Below, one piece after another: positions 1 through 11,699 of a stretch of DNA of 64,000 nt. Within the stretch, counting starts at the first letter, position 1; each line of letters opens with the position of its first letter. The position numbers and the translations under genes were made by a program. The notes under the pieces were generated by a model. That model had not been told where the DNA came from and searched no databases. It saw nothing but the letters and a program-made list of their open reading frames with translations. Origin of the DNA: Ceratotherium simum simum (lineage: Eukaryota; Chordata; Mammalia; Perissodactyla; Rhinocerotidae); contig NW_004454210.1 of NCBI RefSeq assembly GCF_000283155.1, forward strand, positions 1,098,564-1,162,563. The letters are read 5' to 3'.

Positions 1-292
1 GAGAAAGCCTCTGTCTGTCAACTCCTGACTACGCAGCTCTTTACTTGGCCTTGCAGAACCAAGCCAGACCAGACCATCCTGAGTTGGCAGGATGGGCCTA
101 GGTGCTGATCCTTTGCTAGAAGTTCCTCCCCCTCTCTGGGGTGACCTCCCTCATCTACAGGAGAAAGGCTTTCTGGGGCCCTTGCAGCTCCAGGGCACTC
201 CTGGGCTTTTGCTCCAGAGGGTCGCGGGGAGGTGATGCAGAGAGGGCAGGGTTTTGAGGCATGGATGGTTTCCTGGAAATGACAGCACATTT

Positions 293-512
293 AAAAGCAA
301 GTGGGAGCCAGCCCTGATGGCCTAGTGGTTGACGTTCGGTGCTCTCACTGCTTTGGCAGCGCGGGTTGGGTTCCCAGTTGTGGAACCACACCACCAGTCT
401 GTCAGTTGCCATGCTGTGGCAGCAGCTCACATAGAAGAACGAGAAGGACTTACAACTAGAATATATGACTATGTAATGGGGCTTTGGGGAGGAAAACAAA
501 AAAGCAAGTGGG
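293..512 (+). mobile_element. ERE-type tRNA-derived SINE with 13-bp target-site duplication
   Basis: The copy runs from a degenerate tRNA-like head (GCCCTGATGGCCTAGTGGTT at about 311) to the ERE signature GGGGCTTTGGGGAGGAAAAC near 478-497 and a short A-rich tail. The 13-mer AAAAGCAAGTGGG occurs at 293-305 and again at 500-512. The upstream context TT/AAAA is the L1 endonuclease cut site, as expected for a SINE moved by L1 machinery. The body is clearly more diverged than the three other ERE copies here, so it is an older subfamily member or an older insertion. It is sense on the plus strand, antisense to EMX1. Confidence 0.88.
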
Positions 513-2826
513 TGCTGCTAGCTGCAGCTGGGGCGGTCCGTGGTGCCCGCGCAGGTGGTGAGTAGTAAGTCATGTGTGTGGAATGACGGTGAGCACCTGG
601 GCTGGGGCAGCAGCAGTGATGGCTGAGGGGAGATCCTTGAACTCCGGGCAGGGCCAAGGGTGGTCCTCAGAAAGCCGACCCAGTGCAGCCCCTAGTCCCT
701 GAGAATGGGCGACAAGCACAGGCCTTAGCCATAAAGCCAGGCGGTGGCAGCCAAAAGCAGCCTGGCCTCTGGGCCCAGGGAGCAGTTTCATGCCCAAGCC
801 CCACCCTCACATTCCCAGACATTCCCCTCCGTCCTCTCCGTGGAGTCTACCCAGCCCAGGGTTTCCTGGCACCACCTGCCCTGGCCCTTGATTTCAGAGC
901 ACTAGGATGGGGATGGGGACAGCCAGGGCTCAGTGCTGTGCTGAGCAGCCAGCCAGGGATGGGAAGAGAGAGGTGCCCGGCCTCGGTGGATGGAGTAAGA
1001 AGAGGGCTTCCTTCCCTCATTTTCAGGGCAGGCTTCAGATGCCCTGGCTGGGCGCTGGGTGGCTCTCGGCACAACCGTTTGGCAGCTAGCCTGGCCCCTG
1101 CCCCCCACCCTGGAGCCCACTGCGACTGTGCCAGCCAGTGGGCGGATGAGCTCGCCCTGCCTCCTGTGCAAGGCGTGTGCGTGACTCAGGCCTGGATACG
1201 AGGCTGGGGTGGCATTCCTGAGAGCCCCAGGGGCTGGCGGAAGGCTAAGCATGGCCAACCTAGTGATAGGATGATCCGGGGCAGCCCTGGGCAGCACCAG
1301 GGACAGAGGGCCCCTTTCTGCACCTTCTCCCTCCCACGAACACTCCCAGGTCTCCTTCCAGGAAAGAGACTCTGACAATCACACTTGCCTCTAGCGGGAT
1401 GGACCCAGCCTGCCCCCCTTGCCCAGCTGCACTGGCCCAAAGAAGGAAAGCTTCAGTGGTGGAACTTCAGGATATTGTTTTCAGGCCAGGGGCAGCTTCC
1501 TGGCACACAGATGAAAGGTGATTGTGAATATCTCCTCCATAAAGACAACCGGGGTCAGGGAGGCAGCTCCCTAGAAACAAGGATGTAAACCTCTCCCCAG
1601 GCAGCCTGGCTATCTTCCGGAGAACAGCCTCGGGCTGAGTGTCCAGATGCTGTTTCCAAAGATGTACTAACAGGGGAGCTATGACTTCACTGTATCATGA
1701 AGACGGCAGGATGCACGGTGTGGGCACGGTGTGCTTACCACCATGGAAAAACAAACGGTCTGCAGGAGGAAAAAAGACTAGAAGGAAATGTGCCCAAAGT
1801 ATGGGTGACTTTTCTTTCTGCTTTCTGCTTTCTGACTTTTCTTTAATGCATTCCTGACAATTACTAGGTTTTTTTACTTGGAAAAAGAAAAGGAACTGGG
1901 CTCTGAGTGGAGTAGGAGGTAAGAGTGACACCCCATAACCTCTCCAACCCAACTGGGCTACACTGGGGTCACCCCAGAGCCCCTTCTTTGGAGGACAAAG
2001 GCCCTAGAAAGGAACCCGGTCACGTAGTGTGGCCACCAGCTCTGAGGGAGCCGCTTCAGGAGGCGGCGCTGATTCTGCACCTGCCTCCCCCAGCACCCGC
2101 ACAACACCCCAAAGGCACAGTTGGGATGTCGGCTGGAGGAATCCCTCGCCCATCTCTGAGCCCTCTGGGTTTGGGGAAAGGTTCCTTGTGGTCTCCCAAG
2201 TCCCCATCTCACTAAACGTCTCTAAAGCCAGATCCTTCCAAGATTCTCTGCTTTTGCCTGAATTACCCCACCTGGAATACTCTTACTTAGCCTTCAAAAC
2301 CCTGCTCAGATGTTCCTAGACTGGACCTGCTCCATCACCTGTCTGTAGTTCCTTAGCACTTTTCTCTGTCTCAGTAACAGTGACCCCAGCAGTGCATTAA
2401 CTGATTTGCTCGAAACTGTCTCCTCACTAGACGATGGGAACCTTGAGAACCAAAGTGATGTGTTCGTTGGCTTTGGGGCCCCAGGGGACATATTCCAGGC
2501 CTGTTCAGCCAGCTGGGCTGAGGTGATCTAGCCCTACGCTCTAGACAAGAGGTGGCTGGGCCAGACCTGGAAAACAGGAGAAAATCAATGGCAGAGGGAC
2601 TGAGGTCTAATCAGAAAAGGGGTTTGGGAAGTGCTAACTGCTGGAGAGATAGGGTCTTTTTTGGCTTAGTTCAGTGGACACTTCTACAAGGGGGTCAATT
2701 CTTAATTCTCCATGTTGTAGACTGGATTAGCCATTTCTAGGGGGAAGCTGGGGGAGGGAGACCCATTGTTGAGGGAGACAAGGGTCAGCTTGAGTCAGGC
2801 AGGATGAAGAAGGTGAAACTGCTGTA

Positions 2827-2850
2827 GATGAATGAATGAATGAATGCATC
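2827..2850. repeat. short (AATG)n tract in a degenerate ATGCAT/ATTAATGC-rich stretch
   Basis: Four to five AATG units are followed to about 2940 by related imperfect words such as AATGCATGCATTAAGG and AATGCATGAGTGAATGG. This is most simply a decayed simple repeat. Confidence 0.6.
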
Positions 2851-5034
2851 AAGACATTAGTGGATTGACCAATGCATGCATTAAGGAATGAAGGCACGCA
2901 TTATTAATGCATGAGTGAATGGACAAACGAACTAACAAACAAGCAAACTACAACTCCAGCCAATATTTCAGACTTTTCTTTTGAATAATCTGCTGTTTGA
3001 ATGAACCAAGTCTGGGTCCCTTCTTTTCCACCACTTCCCAACCTTAGCCCATTCCAAATAGAAGGGTCTGTGGCTCCTGGACACTGCATACTTTCAGGTG
3101 AAAACCTGTCCTCTCCTCAAGAAGTTCAAATACCCCTCTCAAGGGGTATTTGAGTCTTATAACCCCAATACAAGAAGTTCCTCCCTATGTCCTACTGTTC
3201 TCTCTTCTGCTTTAATTTAAGCTTGTGTCCTCCTATTCTGTCATCCTCAGACACAGAGAAAGTCCTCAGACTAGATAGAAGCTTGGAGAAATCAATCTAG
3301 CCACCCCTCAGCCTGCTCGCCTCCCTGCCCTCTCCCCTGGGGATCCATTTCCTATCCTTTGATCATGTGAGCTGCTCCCATTCTCAAGGTCAAGCCCAAT
3401 GCCATGCTAAGTTCAACCTTCACCCCACCAAACTGAGGTCACCTCCAACTCCCTATCAACCATAGCCCTAACTACCTAAGCCTTCTTCTCTCTTCTCTCA
3501 GACCATCCTGAATGCCTGCCCTCACTCTCAGGGAGACATCACAAGATTCACCATGCCCCTGCCCCAGCTCCTCAGAGAACCACTCCAGTCTCCCATATCT
3601 CCCCTGCCCTTTCCTGCCTCCCACTGGACTCCTGGAACTTCAGAGGTGCAGAGGTTCTTGGAGAAGAGCCAAGACTTAGAGAAGGGATTAGTCCGTCTCA
3701 GGATACACAGTGAGCTAGTAACAAAGGTCTCTTGACTTTTCCCTAAAATTCAAGTCACTTGGATATCTCCCTTTCATCCATCCCCCAAAAGGCAGAGCAT
3801 TCCAGAGCAGGAAGGGACCCCAAGAAGTCTCTTTACCATGCCCCTGGGGAAAAAAAGCCCACAGGCAGGTGACCACACACTCCTGCCTCCTAAGACCTCC
3901 CTCCACACTCTCTGGCTCCAAGACGGTGGCCAGACTTGACAGCTCCTGCTCCGTCTTAATCTGCCCGCCTCAAACCCTCCCCTTCCCTCCCACCAACCTA
4001 GGATCCTATGCATCCCTGGAAGCCTTCTGCCCATGCAGGTCTCCCCCGCCCTTCCTCACCCCACAACTGTGACTTCAAGGGGACTCCAGTTGCTCATCTT
4101 GCGCATGTCCTGCAAATGTGCACACTTTGCATTTACGCCCCACCACTAAACGAGGAATCTCCAAGGCCAAGGACCACATTTCTGTACCCTTTTCCCTTAT
4201 GGCTCAGCTAAACGCAAAGCCAGGGAAGGTCAAACACCTGCTGAACTGTTCAGAGCAGGAGGGGCAGCTAGAAACACTGACCAATCCATCAGCCTGGAGC
4301 AACCAAATGCTTTCTCTCACTCCTCCTAAAACTAATGTGCCCCCGTCACATACATGCACAGAATCACGCAAGCTGTGCCCCATGCTGTATGACTGCTTCC
4401 TGGCATCTGATGTGTGCATGTCATATCACCTGATCTTTGGGCACCAATCACACTAAGCCCATATGTGCCCCATATTGTGGGCACACACGTTACACATACC
4501 CATTACACACACATGCACACTTGCTCACTCACACTCGCGGCTCTGATCTGACCCAGGCCCAGGTCTGCCCCACCAGCCACCAGCTTAGACGGGCATCATG
4601 CCGCACAGACTCCAGGGCTGCCCCACAGCAGTGAGGAGCAAGTAATTAGAGCCAGAGGGAGAACCAGCCCTTGCCCAGGGCCCCTCCCTCCCCCTCCTGG
4701 ATTGGCCCACAGCCATCCCAGCACAAATACCTGACTCCCAACCAAACAGCCCTGCCCCAACAAAGAAGCTCAGGTTGCCCACCTCCAACACTCCATGCTA
4801 AAGCTTTGGGCATAGAGAGACCCTGAGCTCTGGATTAAGACCCACACATTGATTTGCTTAACCCTCCCAGAAGTTTTATCCATGAACTTGTAGATAAAAC
4901 TAGATCAACAATCTAGATGAAAGTGCAAGGGAAAGATAGAAAACAGAGGGACAGGGAGGGAGCAGTGACAGCAGAGAGCAAGGGAAATGACTGATACAGT
5001 TAACATATGGATGTGTGTCAAGAGAAATTTGCCC

Positions 5035-5110
5035 ATTCACTCACTACTTGTTTATGGAACAACTACTCCTTGCTGGTCACTGAGCTGGGCCCTGGGGTAC
5101 AGTGAGAAAT
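5035..5110 (+). mobile_element. L2-like LINE 3' end fragment
   Basis: The words ACAACTACTCCTTGCTGGTC and CTGAGCTGGGCCCTGGGGTA match the layout of the L2 3' end (attcattc, a 'ctactatgtgccaggc' block, then 'ctaggcgctggggatacagtgag'). The copy is short and diverged. Confidence 0.5.
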
Positions 5111-5154
5111 AGGAAGGCTTGGCTTTTGCCTCCCAGAGCTGAGATGCTCAGGCC

Positions 5155-5262
5155 TGTTGTTCATCAGAATCACCCAGAGAACTGTTTTAAAAACTTCTCT
5201 TGGGTCCCATCCCGAACTCCTAAGAGAATCTCCTGAGTGGAGCCAGAGAATCTGTATTTTAA
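5155..5262. mobile_element. MER5-like hAT-Charlie DNA transposon fragment
   Basis: TTCATCAGAATCACCCAGAG at the left and AGAATCTGTATTTTAAG at the right, with a 'ttgggtcccatcc' centre, follow the MER5A pattern. I cannot delimit the terminal inverted repeats here. Confidence 0.6.
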
Positions 5263-6044
5263 GATTTCTTTGAGAGATAGATACAGCAGGTCTACAGACT
5301 GACATTTGGACATGGCAGATAATTAACAGCAAAGTCCTACGCATATTATGACATGTGGAAGATATACTGTGAGCTCTGAGAACTTGGAGGGGGGATTATA
5401 CAGAAACACAGAGAAGTAGAATATAGACGAGCCAGGAAGTCAGGGCTGGAAAGAACCCTGGAGTTCATTTCATTCAGTCTTACAGATACAACAACTGAGG
5501 CCTAGCAAGAAGACAAAGCCAGAGCTGATGAGATGATAGATAACCATTAGCAGACATATGAATATACCCGGTCAGTTGCTAAATAGATCTATAGAGATGG
5601 AAGTTTGAGATGGATGGTGGATACACAGAAGATAAAACAGCATAGATGATAAAGAGATAATCAACAGTTGGGTAAATAGGAGTTATTGTTAGGAAGAAGA
5701 GGATTATAATTAATAGAAAATAGGAAGTATAAATTACCCAGCTTTGGGGAGGCAGTTTAAAGAGAACAGACAGAAGTACATGGCTAGATATAAAACAGCT
5801 ATCTGTGCGGGACAGATTACAGAGCTCTGAGAGACAAATATAGATATCGACAGTAGAAATAGACGGTAGGGGGCTGACGTGGGTGACTGATGCTTGACAA
5901 ATAGCTGATAGCTGGAAATGACAGGTAAGCTCGCCTGGTAAATACTGAAAGATAGATAGATAATTACTTAATTACACAGCCCAGGTCCAAATGATAAGGT
6001 ATGAGAGGGACAGAAAGACAGCTCTGATGATGGAGACTGGATGT

Positions 6045-6112
6045 GGCAGAAAGAGCACTGGACTGAGAGTCAGGAAGCCCGGGTTTGGGTCTTTTGTAAC
6101 ACTAACTTGACA
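6045..6112 (+). mobile_element. MIR SINE fragment
   Basis: GCAGAAAGAGCACTGGACTG followed by 'agtcaggaagcccgggtttg' matches the 5' half of the mammalian-wide MIR element. Confidence 0.7.
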
Positions 6113-6164
6113 TATTACTTTCAACAAAGGAAGAGAAAGACTGGGGATGAGAATTAATATTATT

Positions 6165-6285
6165 TGACTGCATATTAGGTGCCTTTAATCCTTAACTTAT
6201 TTTCTGGATGAGAAAACCAGAGCTCAGAGAAGGTGAGTAACTCACCCAAGGTCACATAGTCAGTTAGCAGGGAGGCAAATATTAA
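6165..6285 (-). mobile_element. MIR SINE fragment
   Basis: The reverse MIR core is visible as 'ggatgagaaaaccagagctc' followed by 'gtgagtaactcacccaaggt' and 'cacatagtcagttagc'. Confidence 0.8.
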
Positions 6286-6539
6286 AATTGTATTTGCCTG
6301 CTTGGGGAACTCTGCCCAGTCTGTCTCCTAGCCTCAGACCTGGGAAAGACAGCCCTCTACAAGGAGGTTTCTCAGGCTCAAACCTTCCATAGTTCTATTA
6401 TTTTTTTTTTGTTCCATATGCTAAAACCAGCTCACCTATAGATGGAACAAGATTAGATATGTGTTGATGTTAGTGAAGCTGGGTACGTTATATTATTCTA
6501 TCTGGTTTTGTTTTAAATATGTGTTTGAAACATCTTATA

Positions 6540-7110
6540 TGAAAAATTTAAGAAACCATCATTACATGTACTAACTGGCATTGTTAGGAGCAAATATTGA
6601 CAGGCAGCTAGATTCCGTTTGAAAGAAAGTTAATTAAAAATGCTCTCACTCAGCGAAAAAATTTGAAAGTTTAATAACAGTAACATTATTTCAACAAATG
6701 TTAATCTGTGGGTGGTGGGATTATAAACTGTTTCATTTTCTTACACATCTACAATTAAAATGTAATAACTAGTGCTTTTTAAATGAAGTTAACTATAAAC
6801 ACCATTCTTAAATTGACACCTTGTTTTAGACAGCAATTTTAAAACACTGTTTGCCAGGAGGGAAAAGAGTATTATTTTATTAACTTGTTTTTTTAATATA
6901 TCTCTCTTTAAAATGTTTTAAAAATTAACTCCGTTGTTTTGTAAGCTTTATCTCTGCATTTAGAACAGCCCAGCTAGCAAATCTGAAAAAGCAGGGGTCC
7001 TGCAGCGGAGATGGGAGCAATGCATTGATTAAAGGGGGCATCGGACAGATAGCACGACAATAGATACCAAATGCGACTGGAGGACAAGCAGATAAGGTCG
7101 GCCGCCGGGA
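6540..7110. promoter_or_regulatory. Candidate conserved non-coding element in EMX1 intron 2
   Basis: This 570-bp tract has no interspersed repeat that I recognise, is AT-rich between GC-richer neighbours, and is packed with homeodomain core words: GTTAATTAAAAA near 6630, TTTAATAACAG near 6670, GTTAATCTG near 6700, ACAATTAAAATGTAATAACT near 6750 and TATTAACTTG near 6880. It ends in a more complex block (GCAATGCATTGATTAAAGGG near 7018). That composition is typical of deeply conserved developmental enhancers beside homeobox genes, but conservation itself cannot be seen here. It could equally be a decayed AT-rich repeat. Confidence 0.35.
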
Positions 7111-8019
7111 GCTGAGGACGCAGTTAGGGTTTGGACTCCCCCACTTGGCCCTCTTCCTATCCTCACTGCTCCTCAGGAGACCCCAGAAGCCTCTCCCACC
7201 CCACGCCTGGCGCCTTCTCACCATCTCAGAATAGGGTGGAGGGTGTTGGTGTAGCAGGGGGCGAGGCCAGCAGGAAAGGGGAGCAGATGACGCAATGCCG
7301 GCGGGGACGGAGCTGCTGGGCCGGCATGCCGACCTCTCTCATTTGCAGATCTGGGAGTTGTCTGGGAAGGAAGGGAGCAAGGTCGCCCGAGGCCCATCCA
7401 GACCCTGAATTCGCCTCCAGGGCAGCAGCCAGCCCCTCCAGCACGTCGTACTCCCGGCGGACCAAGAGCTCAGGAGGCGCTTCCAGGCAGCATTTATTTA
7501 CTTACGGCAAAGCCTGTACTTACAATAAACCCAAATCTGCCTCCCTATAACTCTCATCTAGTTCTTTAAAGATTTTTTTTTCTTATCAATTACAAAAACA
7601 CTACGTTGTCATTGTAATTTTACTCAGTTCAAACCCCTCCAACACCATTGGAGTTTATTCCCTCCCCAACTCAACAGTCCTTCAGGTGACTGAAGAGTCC
7701 CTGTGTACCCAGATTCCACTTTCCCACCATTCCCAGGCCCCTCGGATGCCCGCGCGCACACACCACGGTTTCAGAGCCCTGCCAGCCGGCCTGCGCAGAG
7801 ATCAGTGCCACCCTCGGACCCCAAGCAGGGCTGGCCCCTCCCTGGCAAATCTCCTCCGCTTCTGATCTTTCTAGCCTGAGGACACGTGGGCCTTTCCCCC
7901 ACAGCACATCCGCTGGTGGGCCGCCGAGGCCTCAGCCAGCTTTGCCCATGAACAGCAGCGAAGCTAGGGCGGGAAGGGCCTGGTCAGCCCACAAAACCGT
8001 GAGCGCCCCTGAACAGTGG

Positions 8020-8760
8020 CGGGAGGAGGGCTGCAGTAGTCACAGGACTGAGCCAGCTCCGGTGTCACCGGTGCGGCCCGGGAGTGACGGCGGCGTGGGG
8101 GCTCCGAGGCAACCACTGCCTCCTGATACCCTGGCACCTCCTCTGGGCTTTGGGAGCTGACTCGGGATAAAGTTTGATCCCAACCTCCTGGCGGGGCCTT
8201 AGTGCTTGATAAGGTCCTGCGGCCTCTGCGAGGCTAAACACAGTCGGAGGGAAGGGGCTCTAAAGACAGGCTTTGCGGGAACGCCGCAGGGCGGCTTTCG
8301 GAACCGGGCAGGAGAGAGCTCCGGGGAAGGCTGGGGCGAGACTCGGCCGCGCTGCACCCGCCCGCCCCCACCGCCGCCCGGGCTCCCGGGCGGAGCGCGG
8401 GCCACCGGCCGGCGGGCAGACGGGGCGATTATTACCTGCGTCTCCGAGAGGCTGAGGCTGCCGGCCAGCTGCTTCCGCTCGGCGCCCACCACGTAGTGGT
8501 TCTTCTCGAAGGCGCGCTCCAGTCGCAGCAGCTGCGAGGGCGAGAAGGCCGTGCGGATCCGCTTGGGCTTGCGCGCGAAGGGGCCGTGCAGAAGCAGCCC
8601 GTCCTGGGGCACGTCGCTCGCTGCGGCCGCGCCGCCGACGGCAACACACGCGGGTACAGACAGAGAGAAGGGGCGCCGTGAGCGCAGCCCGGCCGCCGGG
8701 CGCCCGCGGGAGCCGGCCGGGGCCGGCACTCCCGCCCCGCACGCTCACGCCCTCGAGCCT
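8020..8760. promoter_or_regulatory. CpG-rich block over EMX1 exon 2
   Basis: CpG dinucleotides are dense across and around exon 2 (for example CGCTGCACCCGCCCGCCCCC near 8350 and GCCGCGCCGCCGACGG near 8626). Part of this is coding sequence with C/G at third positions, but the density continues into both introns. Polycomb-regulated homeobox genes commonly have such exonic islands. Confidence 0.6.
8436..8620 (-). CDS. EMX1: EMX1 exon 2 (homeodomain, helices 1-2)
   Basis: This 185-bp internal exon is bounded by acceptor GCGGCCGCAG before 8620 and donor CAG/GTAATA at 8436/8435. It begins in phase 1: the single G that ends exon 1 joins CG to make Ala, giving [17 protein letters not shown]. The exon then encodes [28 protein letters not shown] and [20 protein letters not shown]. 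These are the N-terminal arm, helix 1 and helix 2 of an EMX-type homeodomain. The exon stops just before the recognition helix (VKVWFQNRRTK in the family), which must come from exon 3 outside the window. In the 290-residue human numbering I remember, the homeodomain starts at about residue 192. No frameshift or stop is present, and every residue I can compare with mammalian EMX1 looks intact. The open frame continuing past the donor is intron read-through. Confidence 0.97.
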
Positions 8761-11699
8761 CTGCTCCCTCCCCAGTCCTTGACCCCTCCCCTACGTCTCC
8801 CCTTTCCCTTGAGCCTCCCCTTCCGTAAGGCCCCTCCCCTCCCCAATACCTCCCCACACTCGGAGAGCTACCCGGCCGGAAGCGCTGAGGCGCCGAGGTG
8901 GGCCCAGGCCTGGAGAGGCGCCGACCAGCCCAAATCCACAGTGCCTGGAGCAACCCAGGAGGCCAAGGGGTGGGAAAAGTCCCCTAGCTCTTTTTATCCC
9001 CTTGTCCCGTCATATCTTCCTCAAAGTGGACCAAGAGCAGCGACAGAGCTGGGTGTGAGGAAGGTGATAAGGGGAAGAGCAAAGCTTAGGCACCCCCTTT
9101 CTAAACACAGATTCAGGAACTAGAAGGTACCCAAGGAACTCTCCCTTCACACCTGCTTAAACCAGCCTTGCAGCTAAATGCTCAGGCTACTAGCCCTCTG
9201 AAAAGTCCTGCCAACAGGCCCAGGCTCTACCTTGCAAGTGGCACAAATAGGCTAGCGGCTAGGTCAATGTCCAGGCAGCAGCTGGAGGTCTGAGGTCAGG
9301 CTTATTCTTCCCCCTCACCACTTCTCTCCTCCCAGGCCTTCTGGTAAAACCCTCTCCCCACAGGAGACTCTTACTGCTCTCTGGTGGGAAAAGGCCTTGC
9401 TTCATCCCTGAATAGTACCGTGCTGAAGAAACACGTGTATAAATATCTAGATGTCATCTTTCCCTCTAATATATATAGATATAGATATATTGGTTTCTGC
9501 ATGGGCGTGTGTAAATATATGTTCCAGCCTCCCTACTGTCTTTTTCTTCCATCTACCATACAGGATTTTCAAAGAGTATGACTGTCCCTTGGCAAATGTT
9601 GGCCATCCTGGGGACTCAGCTCCTACACGCAGGAGGGGAGGCTGACACTGGGCTGAATGAGGCTGGGGTGGTGGCGTCAGGAACTACAAAAGCGGAAACA
9701 AGCTTCCACCCACAACTCCAGTCTCAATGAAACCCCCCCAGGCCCTCACACAATCTCTGGCTTGGTTGCACATGGGAACAGACTCAAACCGGCCCTGATG
9801 TCACCCCTGGATTCTCACGCAGTGGCATATAACAGTCCACCTGACCCACCAACAGTGCAGAGCCCTAGACGGGATGTTTTGACAGAGTTAGCTGTTGAGA
9901 TTGACTGATCCAATTAATTTCTTCACAAATGGCCACTGGTTTGACTCAATTTGACCCGTTTTATTCTTAAGATAATTGTTTGGATAATTCAGTTGAGATC
10001 TCCCATCTCTGGAAATATCTCTGTAAGTGAAGCAAGGGCACATAATTGAGATGCTGTTGCTAGAACTCTCCAGGTAACTGTTCATGTCCCTCTGCTGGTA
10101 GAAACTTCCTGACATTACTTTCTCCATGTCCCTGGGCTTTGGACACCTGCACAGATGAACTTTATTGCTGGGGTTTTCTGTGCAACAGGGTTGCCTAGGA
10201 ATGAGGGGCTAGTGCCTGGGGGGAGATAAAGTCCCCCAACAAGAAGAAGTCATTAACTTCCAGTCACCTTATCCATTTCAAGTGGCTGGATCTGTGCTGC
10301 TACAAAAGGGAGTGGGATCACATCATAGAGAAATGGAGCGGGGACACCTTGCCCATTTGGCCTTTCAAGGTGAGGGCAGGCCCAGGGCTCTCAGGCCTAA
10401 CTGAAGACTGAAGGAAGAGAAATGTAACCTGTCATGGTGGAGGGGACAGATGATCAGGAGAGGAGATGGTCAGGCAGAGAGGGGTGAGAGGGAGAGAAAG
10501 GAGGAGCCTGATCTGGGTAGGAGAAAGAAGGATTAAAGTCTCCAGTGGGGACCAGTTGACAGGCCAGAGAAAGGCAGGAGGGGTGGGTGGGAAGCAAACA
10601 CTTCTTGTTGATGTTAAAATAATTTGTTTCAAAAAACAACATCATTCTGAGCCGAGGTGAAGTCCCAACAGTGGTTTCCTCTGGACAAATGAGGTGGAGA
10701 GGGAGGGAGAGAGAAAGCCTAGCTCATCCCAGAGTTCTCAGTGTTTGGTCTCAGCAGCTCGACTGGCCCAGGCTGGTCAGAAGTGAGGCGGGTGTGGTGG
10801 AGAGGCCCCATGGGTGGGAGGGAATGAGATGCGGAGGTGTGAAGGGCAGTGCAGGACTGAGAAAGCAGGACTGCGGTCTGCCTCAATGTGTGTGATTTGA
10901 TAGCTGCTTTGTAATTCTGTGGTGTGTGTCAGTCACTTGTGTGGTGGAGTTCTCTGTGTTTGTTTTCATAAACCCAAAGTAGAGGATGGAAGCCACAAGC
11001 TTCTCTGTCCTTCTGACATACACATGCCCCTTTGCCTCAAGTCTGGCTATTTTAGGGGAAAGTTAGGTTGCTTAGGGTCTGCCTCACTGAGAGAATGGCC
11101 CCAGTTCATTGTAATGTCCTGTCGGGTGGATAGCGTGTGTCCTGCAGTCTATGTCCATATGCATGTGCAGAAACATCGGGGTCCTTTCTGACCCAACCAC
11201 AAAGAAGCAGGGGGCAGGAAGATTATTCAAGATGCTGATAAGTGATGACAGATTTGATTCCAAAAGAAGCAACGTTTTTCCCTATAAGAAAGAGGATGTT
11301 TAGTACAAAACTAACCATCCCAAGAAACTGATCAATAGCTACATGTTTCTGTAAGGACAAGAGTGATGCTTTACGTGCTTATGTGCCTGGGACCCTCTCA
11401 CTCTGACCTGTGGGGAGGGAAACTCAACCATCTCTACCACAGCTTCAGTTTCTGGTAACTGGCCCACAAGGGCAGAACAAGCTTGGGGCTGGGGTGCCTG
11501 TGGGGCCTGTTTAGATGCAGTCATTCTGGGCTGTGAGAGTGGGCTGTCAGTTTCAGAAAAGGACAGGTGGAAAAGTGGAAAGGGGCTGGCTTAGCCTTCC
11601 CTGGAGCTAGGAATTCAACCCCACCCCACTCCGTTTCTCTAGCCACTCCTTGAGGGCCCCTTCAAGGCAATAGCTGGGAACTAGAACTAGAGACTTCAG

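Larger units (their letters stand above)
1..8435 (-). other. EMX1: EMX1 intron 2, partial (gene-free)
   Basis: Everything to the left of EMX1 exon 2 belongs to intron 2, which begins on the minus strand with the donor GTAATA at 8435-8430. I looked for exon 3, which should encode the VKVWFQNRRTK helix and a C-terminal tail, and did not see it, so it lies outside. Contents are an ERE SINE at 293-512, old MIR, L2 and MER5 fragments between 5030 and 6290, an AT-rich repeat-free tract at 6540-7110, and GC-richer DNA at 540-1420 and 7080-7480. The long open frames in the GC-rich parts, for example 683-1375, have no recognisable domain and look like chance. I see nothing else in 513-2820, 2860-5030 or 7500-8000. 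Confidence 0.8.

Noticed and set aside
683..1375. 230-codon open frame on the plus strand in EMX1 intron 2
   Set aside because: It is Pro/Gly/Ser/Arg-rich with no recognisable domain, lies in GC-rich DNA where stops are rare, and long frames also exist on the opposite strand. It is best explained by composition.
1..8400. EMX1 exon 3 within the window
   Set aside because: I looked on the minus strand for VKVWFQNRRTK and the conserved C-terminal tail and found neither. The exon must lie beyond position 1.
8199..8435. Read-through of EMX1 exon 2 past 8436
   Set aside because: The EMX1 family continues ETQ-VKVWFQ, whereas the read-through gives unrelated residues. A GTAATA donor lies exactly at the expected exon end.
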